In this document: piece by piece, positions 1 through 9,000 of the stretch | Position numbering within the stretch: the first letter of the stretch is position 1 | Layout of the letters: the number at the start of each line of letters is the position of its first letter | Notes under the pieces: model-generated | Databases searched by the model: none | What the model saw: the letters and a program-made list of their open reading frames with translations, nothing else | Told to the model about the DNA's origin: nothing | Assembly (NCBI GenBank): GCA_036897095.1 | Contig: JAYMSP010001552.1 | Coordinates: forward strand, 1-30,944 | Direction of reading: 5' to 3' | DNA: 30,944 nucleotides | From: Plantago elongata | Lineage: Eukaryota > Streptophyta > Magnoliopsida > Lamiales > Plantaginaceae | Translations under genes and position numbers: made by a program

Positions 1-654
1 TTGTTTATGTAGAGCATATAGGATGTATGATAAATTCCAAATATATTTGTTTGGGATAAGTGTTTTTTCATTTTTTTAATGTAATTCTTCTGCATGTTTG
101 CAACCACACTGTAACAATTTTGGAAACCATGAAGTCGAAAGATTGAAAATGTATATACTCTTGTAGCCTTTTTTTTTTTCTGTTGACTGCGGAAGCAGCC
201 TCCTGCTCTATCTTTTAGCTGTTGATTTGAAATTTTGTTTTCTCAAGGGCGAGGCCATTATCATGGTTGTACAAGAAATGTTCATATTTTCAGTCTGATA
301 CAGTAAATTCGTGCAAAGGGTTTTGATTAAGTATACTTGAGTTGGTTTATTCATACTACCTGGCCCTATTGGTGTTGGAAATCAGGCACTGAACAGATTG
401 ACAACTTTTTCAGTTATCAGAAAACTAGTTATAATTTAATTATTGTTGTTTGCTTCAGTTTCTCTTTTCTCTTTCTCGCTGCTGCTTTCGTGATTCATCA
501 GTCAATATAAATTTGCTGATATTTTAAAAACTTTGTCCCTTGTGTTGATTTTCATTTTCATGAGTGGAAGGACTATGTTTCAACTTAACTATTTCAATTC
601 TGTGATTTTGGCGCTGAATTGATTGGAAATTTTGTATGCAATTGTGTGTTGCAG
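1..654. other. Intron or upstream region of the first gene
   Basis: No coding exon could be recognised here. The stretch is T-rich and ends in a good splice acceptor (ttgtgtgttgcag, ending at 654) of the plus-strand gene whose last exons follow, so at least its right part should be intron. Upstream exons of that gene may lie before the window or be too short for me to see. Confidence 0.5.
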
Positions 655-1215
655 CCAAAATTGTTCTCACGGAGCTTACATGCCTCCTTGATGATGCTAT
701 CCCCATCGTGGAATTGACGAAAAAGCAAGATGAAGATGCAAACCACCAGTTGGATTACTCTAGTGATTCAAGTAACATTGTAATCTATCTGTGGCCATCC
801 CTATCCTTTAAAAGTCACCATGATATAACTAACATCAAGTTTGTCTTGCTCGACTAACTTAATTTCTCTCTTTTCTACTATGTTAGGAGGATATGTCGTC
901 ACCATCAAATCCCTTAAAACCAGTTGTTGATTATGCAACCACAATGGCTATTATATACAACATGGTGGAACAAGACTACACAATGCAGGTTACATTGATT
1001 ACTCTCTTTGTCTTGAATGTTTGTACTTTTGGGGGCTATATTGACATCAACTTCTGCCATTCGAAATTCTTGACATGGTGATTCTGCAGGAAAAGATTGT
1101 TTCTTCCCTGTTCAACTCATCGCAAGAAGAACTGGATACGTATTGCCAGATGTGGACTCTTCGCCCCTATATAGACGATGGCATAATGCATGAAGCCTGG
1201 AGTCGTATACGCTGA
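655..1215 (+). CDS. 3'-terminal exons of an unrecognised plant protein (partial)
   Basis: Three consecutive exons share one reading frame: 655-779 (entered in phase, with two bases completing a split codon), 887-988 and 1090-1215, ending in TGA. Introns are 107 and 101 bp with GT donors at 780 and 989 and AG acceptors at 885-886 and 1088-1089. Together they encode about 117 residues with AKIVLTELTCLLDDAIPIVE at the start, a middle portion containing PLKPVVDYATTMAIIYNMV, and the end TYCQMWTLRPYIDDGIMHEA followed by WSRIR. The composition is that of a soluble, partly helical protein; I see no membrane segment, zinc finger or catalytic motif. I do not securely recognise the family; an uncharacterised plant domain protein is the likeliest answer. 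The clean splice sites and open frame argue for a working gene rather than a relic. The 5' part lies outside the window or in unseen exons. Confidence 0.72.
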
Positions 1216-1420
1216 AACGTCAGATTTAGTTTAATTGTTTCCCCTGATAATGGTGAAGACAAAACCTCTTTGAATATTTTGAATATGTTGGACAAACAGT
1301 ATTTCGTCTTTAAGATTATCGTTTTCTTTTGTTAAGTTGTGCCTATTGCCTATCCTTACACTCTTGTCATTGTTCTTCCATACTCCATCGTCCATATAGA
1401 AACACTACTACTACTACTAC

Positions 1421-1459
<39 letters not shown>

Positions 1460-2725
1460 GATAAAAGCCCCTTATGTGAGATATTATTTTCTAAGGAATA
1501 TATGATAGTGAGTTAAGCAAGATGGGTTATTGAAGTATTCCAACATGTGCTAGTGTGCTACCCTACACACTAGATCATTGTTTAATACAAATAAAATCAT
1601 GAGGACACACAACTCAGACTTATAAACCTAGTAAGTAGCGGAGTTCAATTATATTTAAGGGAGGCTTTATTACATTTAATTTAATAAAAATTCACTTACA
1701 ATAGTCAAAATGTCCATTGGAGAATTACTTTTCCTGCAGACAAGAGATAAAACTTGATTTCCAATCCTCTAAACGCTGCATGAGACGTTTAGTTTTCTCC
1801 ACCAGAAGATGATTGAATACAGTAAGGTTTTTAGTTATAAAAATTACGTGTCCGAACAATGCATATAATGCAGAGATGATGCATCAATATTAAACACAAA
1901 GTGTTTGAAATTAAACATATTATGCATTTTTTTATGGTATATTATAAGTCGATTGTGTTGTGGTACCGAATATGAATATCTTTCTCTCATGCGTCTATGA
2001 AAATGCATATTCATATCTTGTACTATTTTCACATTACCTAATGTACCCTTCGATTATGTTATCAAATGAGTCGATTTTAATTTAGTGATTTCATTAGAAT
2101 TAAAGGTCGGATTTTATGGTGTTTCTGTCGTTTTTTACAATGTATCTGGCCAAATACATTTTCATTTTTTTTCCACCCATTATGTTTCTTCGAACTAAGG
2201 AAGAACCAAAGGCCTAAAGAGTTGCCATCTTAGCTCTTACCAACATAGCATTGTAACTGGACTACTGGAGTGTGTTTTCATGTTTTCCAATATTATGTAC
2301 GGGGTGGTTTTGCGCATTGAAACATTGGTGAATTAGGATGTATGAGTTCATGGCATCTATGGATTTGTTTTTTTTATCACAATCACTTGAAGTTTATTGA
2401 CCGATAGTCTTTTTAAATGCAAGCGCACAGTGCTCTATTACAGTCATTGGGTGCAACATCGAGCACTATTTCTTCATCAATTCACATGTTTCTTGTTGCT
2501 AATATTCTGTTCTTTCCTCAATTCGGCATGGTGCACTTCTGTTTTGATTCTCATATCATATTCTGATCATCCTTGTTTCTTTCTTTCTGCATTTATATTT
2601 GTTTTTCATCATCCATTTTAGCAAGAGGGGTCTGATCTTTATCAGATTCTTTTTGCCATCATTTTATTTTGTCCCTCTTCTCCTTTTTTACAAGAGATTA
2701 TTCATTTCTTGAGGGGTAGAAAAAA
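1216..2725. other. 3' UTR of first gene, then intergenic AT-rich DNA
   Basis: The first part should be the 3' UTR of the gene ending at 1215; a trinucleotide microsatellite lies near 1404-1459. The remainder is AT-rich without recognisable coding sequence. From about 2480 the plus strand becomes T/C-rich (ttctttctttctgc and similar), as plant 5' leaders often are, just before the PP2C first exon. Confidence 0.5.
1404..1459. repeat. Compound trinucleotide microsatellite (CTA)n(TTA)n
   Basis: A run of about six CTA units passes directly into about thirteen uninterrupted TTA units. It lies about 190 bp past the stop codon of the first gene, so it may be in its 3' UTR or just beyond it. Such perfect runs are usually length-polymorphic. 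Confidence 0.95.
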
Positions 2726-2938
2726 GTGGGTGAATGTTGTTCTTGTCACAAGGGCATCAGGCTCGAAAACAATTTCTTTAATGAAGAGGATGAAGAACGA
2801 GAGCCTGAGATTGAGGATATCGTCTTGAGAGGCGATTCAGGTGCCCGCATCCAGCTCCAAGGATCCTCTAAACATGTCTCCATGTTCAGCAAACAGGGCA
2901 AGAAAGGTCACAACCAAGATGCCATGACAGTTTGGGAG
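2726..2938 (+). pseudogene. Isolated first exon of a plant protein phosphatase 2C, start codon GTG
   Basis: The translation has a short acidic N-terminal tail followed by VSMFSKQGKKGHNQDAMTVW, which is the start of the catalytic domain in a plant PP2C clade (metal-dependent Ser/Thr phosphatases; the family consensus here is SxxGkKGxNQDAmxvWE). The exon ends at the GT of ggaggtaacc, at the place where these genes normally have an intron. Two things are wrong. The codon where the family begins (M-G-x-C) is GTG, with an in-frame TAG nine bases upstream and no in-frame ATG until residue 53. And none of the next exons, which carry the metal-binding FxGVFDGHG motif, can be found downstream before the next gene or anywhere in the window. 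I therefore call it a truncated relic of a PP2C gene. An assembly gap or very distant exon cannot be excluded. Confidence 0.8.
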
Positions 2939-3661
2939 GTAACCGATAATTTTTTACACAATTATCTTCTTGATCATTTCTATAATTACATTTGTTACAC
3001 ATTTGTTCTACTTTTTTGGGGTTGTTGTAGTGATTATAATATGACAAGGGATGTTAGATAGCAGAGATGGTGATAGGGAGTAGCCCAGAATGTGCATATG
3101 TTTGACCATTGTATTATTTTGCTTAATGGTTGATTATTTAGGGAACATTGTCACCTCAAGTATTCTTGCAGACTAGAGGCACTTTTTCAAACAGTATTCA
3201 AATGAGTTGCTCAAGATTGATTTCTTAGTTTATTTTCTCTTTTGTAAATAGTCTTTGATTCATAATCTTGTTGCATTACATATGTAGTTTTAGAACTCCT
3301 GGAAAATGGATGGTTTTATTCATATGATCAAGTCATTGGTGAATAAGTAACTTTGTTGTTTTATGTAAGTATATAATACATGAATATGTTATAGATGTAA
3401 ATACATACTATTTTTTTTACGAATATTGCGTAACTTCTTTTATTTCAGTGACTTGCATATTTTTAGGTTCTTAAATGGAATCAAATGTATAGGTATAGAG
3501 TTTGTTTGGCAGAAATCATAGTTGATCCGGAGGTACATATGATGTTGGTGCTTACTTGGTGGTTGAGTACTGGCTAGAATTAATGATAATCACACATAAA
3601 CAGTACTCTATATGAATATTATGGATACTCTTAAAGTTGTAAACCTTCTCAAGCAGATGAG
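2939..3661. other. Former PP2C intron and AT-rich DNA, no exon seen
   Basis: Follows the splice donor of the PP2C exon. I searched by eye for the downstream PP2C motifs (GVFDGHG, GTTA, DGxWD) in all plus frames and found none. A 25-base T run closes the stretch. Confidence 0.55.
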
Positions 3662-3686
3662 TTTTTTTTTTTTTTTTTTTTTTTTT
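3662..3686. repeat. Poly-T tract (25 T)
   Basis: An uninterrupted run of 25 T on the plus strand, equal to poly-A on the minus strand. It may mark the tail of a retroposed sequence inserted on the minus strand, but I see no recognisable retrotransposon or processed gene next to it, so it could equally be a simple slippage product. Confidence 0.9.
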
Positions 3687-3937
3687 GGAAAGGGAATCAG
3701 ATGATGATGAGTTGTTGCCCAATATTTCTTCTTCACTTGCAATTGTGTTTTGGGTAATAAATAACAAACTTCCTTCTAAATTATCAGTTCTTTGGTTGGT
3801 CACTGGACTCTGGATGTAAAAGAGAGTAAAAAGTGCAAACAAGTAATTCTCTCCTTCTTTTATCCCTTTAAATTTGATAGATATATTTTTACATAATGAT
3901 AAATCTGAATTAAATGCATGGGAATCGCGCTCATAGT

Positions 3938-3997
3938 GCAGTGCTTCAAACCCCGAGCGCAGTGCTTCAAACCCCGAGCGCAGTGCTTCAAACCCCG
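3938..3997. repeat. Short tandem repeat, 21-bp unit, about 2.8 copies
   Basis: The unit gcagtgcttcaaaccccgag plus c is present at 3938-3958 and 3959-3979 without a mismatch, and a third copy is interrupted after 17 bases at 3996. It is much richer in GC than its surroundings and is followed by a short alternating CpG-rich stretch (gcatgcgcacgccgcacaca). Confidence 0.92.
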
Positions 3998-4538
3998 CAT
4001 GCGCACGCCGCACACACACTAGAAATAGTACATTGCGTGTAATATGGTGCCTATAATTATTGGGAGCCATTATTTATGGGGAATAGAAGATTTTTAATCT
4101 CTTAGAATTACTTGCGACTTTGGAAAAAAAGAGTAAATTAGTGTGAATAAAGCATAAATCGCTAAATTCCAAATAACTTCATATATTAAGGATGACGCGT
4201 AGTTTAATACGAAAAGAAAGTAATAAAATAATCGATCATCACATCAAAATTAGCGTAAGCGTTGGTGCTTTTATGGTTACATTGGCACCGATTCGGAAGC
4301 AATGGATCTATAAGGACGTAACACATTGGAATACCGGTTGAACTTGGAATTGGTAACGACCGTCGATAGAGAAGCCAGAGCCAAGCGAAACGTAATTGTA
4401 AAAAGTGTTCACACTTTTAATGTCAAAATATATAAAAATGTTTACACTTTTAATATCAATGACTCTTAATTTGTACTTTAAACGAAAATACAACGCATCC
4501 CTTTTGCAACCCCTTTCAAATTTATGTCACTTATTAAT

Positions 4539-4562
4539 AGTCGTAATTTTAAAATTACGACT
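4539..4562. repeat. Perfect 24-bp palindrome with scattered agtcgta copies
   Basis: Bases 4539-4562 equal their own reverse complement (agtcgtaatttt and its mirror half). Further agtcgta or tacgact words follow at about 4572, 4634 and 4670, and a short hairpin acgactctttataagagt at about 4630. This pattern suggests the remains of a small inverted-repeat element, family unknown. Confidence 0.8.
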
Positions 4563-4828
4563 CTAAGTTAGGAGTCGTATTTTTTCTTCTTCTTTGAGTT
4601 AAATTTAATACTTTTTTGTAGTTCATGTTTACGACTCTTTATAAGAGTAGTACAATTTAAGAGTCGTATTAGAGCAAATTTCTTAAAGTGATTCTCTTCT
4701 GAAAACCCTATACGTCATTCTTGGGTAATTCTTTCACCGCCTATTACTGTTGAATTGAACCTAATTTACATTGTATTTATTTGTGATTGTCAATTATCAA
4801 ACACATTTGTTATATTCCACAGATTAAT

Positions 4829-4987
4829 TTAGGTTATGTTATCTTCAACTAAGATTTACTGAATTGGATTGGACTGGACTGAATTGAAGTAAGGTATAAA
4901 TTATAACTAAGTTGAACTGTATTAAACTAAACTAAATTATATTAAATTGAAGTGAAGTGATTTCGGTTAAAGAGAATAAAACTTTAG
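4829..4987. repeat. Dispersed repeat, copy A ('gaactgaact' type)
   Basis: Shares the order of motifs with 11745-11898: an opening taggttatgttat, then runs of ttgaact/ggaactgaac variants, then ataactaag, then more actgaa-type words and a closing agagaa..aaa..ctta. The copies are diverged and about 7 kb apart, one on each side of the GLTP gene, in the same orientation. No coding sequence. Confidence 0.75.
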
Positions 4988-6074
4988 TTTGTCATCCTCC
5001 AAGTTTGGTGACAACCTCTTGGTAACAATTTCTCCTGTTTAGTAGTTAAATATTATTAATGTTGGTTTGTTTAATTATTTCTTGCTTACTAGTGATGAGC
5101 ATGAGTTATAACCTCTTTTATGAAGTGGTGACGATTCAATGCATGCTGTTTAGGATTTATGCAATTCAATATGTTACAATTGTGAGATTTATCCCTCCTT
5201 CTTCATTAAATATGATTAAATATGTATGTAATTATGTGTGTTGTGTTTTTACATCCAAAATTACCTGAAAATTTTTTTGCAATCGATTTATCACCATGTT
5301 TAGGGATTGCATATTCTTAGATTCGTTGCAAGCACAATAACTGTATTAACTTATTAATTATTACTTAATAAAATTTACGAATTTTCTAATACTATATATT
5401 TTTTAGAATAAAATATATTTTTCTAATACTATATATTAGTTATTCATTACCACCCTGTACTTTGATAAGTTATCTTGACAAGATCGATACACATGTGTTG
5501 ATTTCTTTGCATTGAGAGCTAGAGTTAGACTAGAGAACTCGTTGCTAAAGCAAAAAAGAAACTCTTATATTGCTTTCTCGTTGATAATTATATTTCATAA
5601 AAAAGATTAGGTTAAATTCTGAAAGATCGATCTCGAAGTAAACTTCAATTGCACTATAAGTTTTTGAAGTGATGAGAACTAACTCTTGGGTACAAACAAA
5701 TTTAAAACATTGATTTTGATACACATCATCGTCACATATACTATATCATACCTTAATGCTACTTGAATTATGCTCGTTCCGTCTCATATATAATTAATGC
5801 CAAAATTAAACACAAATTATTCATATACATATATATATTAATGGCTACATAATTAACAAAATTATATATTACCATCGTACACTTCAGAACTTTTGGAACA
5901 CATACTAATTTCAGTAAATATTTTCCCAATGGAGTAATTTAAAAGTAGTTTATAGCTAAAATTGACTTGAAAATTATGAAAAACAACTACTTTACCTAGG
6001 TAAGACTGACATTGAACTAAAGAGTTGATCTATGTACATTCGACACAGTACCGATGATGAAGAATTGTCCAGCT

Positions 6075-9000
6075 TCACGTAGATTTAAGCTTGTCCAATC
6101 CGTACTTTCTCTGCAATCAATTTTGACGGATTAATTTATTTACCATGATTTATGAATTAATAATATGGTAATTAAACAATTAATTACTCACCAGAATATC
6201 ATTGTTATGGTTTACAACGGGGATAAGTAGTGAGATTAGGTTTTGCATCTCTTCTTTCAGTGCCTCATTATCTTCGTCATTTGCCTTGAGAATGTTCACA
6301 AATGTTTGGGTATCGGGCAACAATTTCATAGCTACCTATATATATAAAATTAAATCTATATAAATTGCACGTAATGAAAAATATTATTAACTGAAATAAA
6401 ATGTGAATCAAATAAATTAATCGAAAAAATTAGATTCTTACTCGATATGCGGTTGAAGAGATCCAGCCATGCCATGGTTTTAGAGTGATGCTATACGACT
6501 CTTCAACTACTTCTTCCATTTTCCTCTCAAAATCCTTCTCGATGAGTTGTAATAGCGACAAAGTGAAATTCAAGGACCTGCATATATATTGCAAAACTAC
6601 CATTTAGCATTAATGACATACAAATTAGCTAGCATATTATATATCACCACGCACGAGAGGGTAGGGGATAAACTGTGCAATATATAAGGAATTTTCGATT
6701 CTGGTAGCACACCCTCATATCATTGTAGCACAAGAACCTTCACGTGTGCTACAATGAAGGACGAACTTCTATCTTAAAGTTGGTGCGTTATACAAAAACT
6801 ATATAACAAACAAACTTATCGTATACAATAACTTTAACAATAAGTGACATGTGATACAAGCACAAATAATCTAATTTATATACAACATATACTTTGTGTA
6901 GCTATAACAAGTTTATATTTTAGCGAATGTTATGAAAGTCGAATTGAAGTGTGTTAATTGTCGATTTAATTATTTACTATGTTAAAAGATAGTGCAGTAA
7001 TTGATCTTGATATATTTACCTGTTAAGCCATACAAATGCTTTACTGCATGTGGGACCTTTCTTTGCCTTGCCTTCATTGACCTCCTTCTTAATAATCTCC
7101 ACCGCATCCCCATACTTTGTAGGATTTGTATCATGGAAATTCTCCAATCTCTAGGAACCATTAACATATAACATAACCATATTAGAAAATTAGAAGACTA
7201 TCATGACTCAACAACATGGATAATCTTAATCTAAATAGTACTAGGGCTAAACTACTAGTAATATAGTACATCACTAAAAGACAATTAGTGTTATCAAATT
7301 CATCAATTCACATTATGGCTTTATTTCTATTTTTAAAATGTTCAACACACATATACTAGTACATCTCACTATCTGTAGTGTGCTAATGATGTTCATCAAC
7401 GTTCGGAATAGTATATATTTCTTCGTACTAATTTGGAATCAGTGACGAAATTAACAAATATGATTAAAGAAATTGGAAGATACTATCCATGAATGGGACT
7501 GCACAATAACTTTCATTTTCTAATTCTAACGAGTCGAGTGCTCACGAACAAAAACAAGTCGAACTTATCGCTAGCAACTCGATATTTTAACGAGCCGATC
7601 ACGAGCACGATTATAAAAAGTTCGACGAGCACGTGCAGGTCTAAAATTTGAACGATCACTGATCCATTAAACTAAAGCTCGATCGTTCAACTCGGCTCGT
7701 GAACACCCCTAATAACGGGTAAACATATATATGCAAATAAAGTGTCCTTACCGATAGACCTGGCAATCGGATCATTCGGATCGGGTTCGGGTCGGGTCAA
7801 TTTGGATCGGGTCATTCTCGTTCGTTTTTTTATTTCCAGTCATTTTCGGTCGGGTCGGGTGATGTTCGGGTTCGGATGATGACCGGATTGGGTCCTTTCA
7901 GGTTATTGATATTTCGGGTCACTTTGGATCGGATCAGGTCGAATTGGGTCACTTCACATCCTGGTCACTTCGAGTTCGGATGTTATTCGGATTTGAATCC
8001 TTTCGGATTAAAAAAAATCGGATCGTTTCGGGTCGACTATTTTCGAATTTGGGTGTTATTCGGGTTTGGGTCCTTTCGGATTAAAAAAATTCGAATTGTT
8101 TCGGATCAAATATTTTCGAATTTGGGTAATTTTTGAACTAAAATATTTCGGATTGTTCCGGATCGAATATTGAGGTAGTTTTATGCAATGAACATTTTTA
8201 ATGTACTATATAATGATACTTTATTACTGTTGAAAGTCTCTTTGATCTAACTTTTAACTTGTGAAAGACTACTCTAATTAGAGTTTTGTTACTTTGGGTT
8301 TGAATTGACAAATAACATGAGGATGTAATTAGTTTGTTACTTACTATGCAATATGCTTCAGGAAAATGTACTAGAATATCATCTTTGTAGTCCTTTTCAT
8401 TCTAATAATCGTGTTTCTTCTTATATTGTAGTTTTATCTAATTAAGACCTATTAATGAATATAATATTTCTGCAAGTGAATTATTCAATGGTTTATGAGA
8501 AGTTTGAAGTCATATTCAAACAATTGATAGATCATACACAATTATACTTGTAAATGGAGAACATATACTAATATGACTTAACTGCTCGATGCACTTATAT
8601 GCAATTCAATCACACCTACGTTTACTTTTAATTTTTTTAAAGTAGAATACTAAAAGGTAGAAGTTTGTTGGATAAACTTTAAAAGTCATCCTTTTTAGAA
8701 GATTGAAAAATTAAGTGAAAATAAAGAAAAAAACATATCATTCCTAACATGTTGCTATCATTTTAGTTTTATAATAGTAGCATTCAAGATTAATGTCTAT
8801 GGAATCTTCTTATCGAGGTGAATTCAAAAATATGTTCAAAATATTTTTAAAAAATTTGTAGATAAAAGTATATGAGATTTAATAAAAGAGATACTTCATA
8901 TCCAACCAACTTTCCTATAGTATAATAAAAAATTTAGATTATGTACAATAACTTTAGTTTATTCCCTTTACATCAACAAGTTATAAAAGGTTCATGCTTT

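Larger units (their letters stand above)
4000..6074. other. Intergenic AT-rich DNA with repeat fragments
   Basis: No gene is supported. It contains a perfect palindrome with several dispersed copies of the same heptamer (4539-4680) and one copy of a dispersed repeat (4829-4987). The right part includes the downstream region of the minus-strand GLTP gene, whose stop codon lies at 6075-6077. Confidence 0.5.

Noticed and set aside
524..706. 60-codon minus frame overlapping the first gene's exon
   Set aside because: Antisense to a well-supported exon and crosses its splice acceptor; no independent support.
3938..3997. Possible CRISPR array
   Set aside because: Repeats are directly adjacent without spacers, and the genome is a plant's.
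3552..4070. 172-codon minus-strand frame
   Set aside because: It runs through the poly-T tract (giving a lysine run) and the 21-bp tandem repeat (giving FEALRSG repeats). No family resemblance; an accident of repeats.
4308..4493. 61-codon minus frame with SLGSGFSIDGRYQFQVQPVF
   Set aside because: It looks protein-like for about 25 residues but has no family match I can name and no splice partners.
6982..7167. 61-codon minus frame starting MLMVPRDWRI
   Set aside because: It overlaps GLTP exon 3 in another frame; the exon frame (RLENFHDTNPTKYGD) matches the family.
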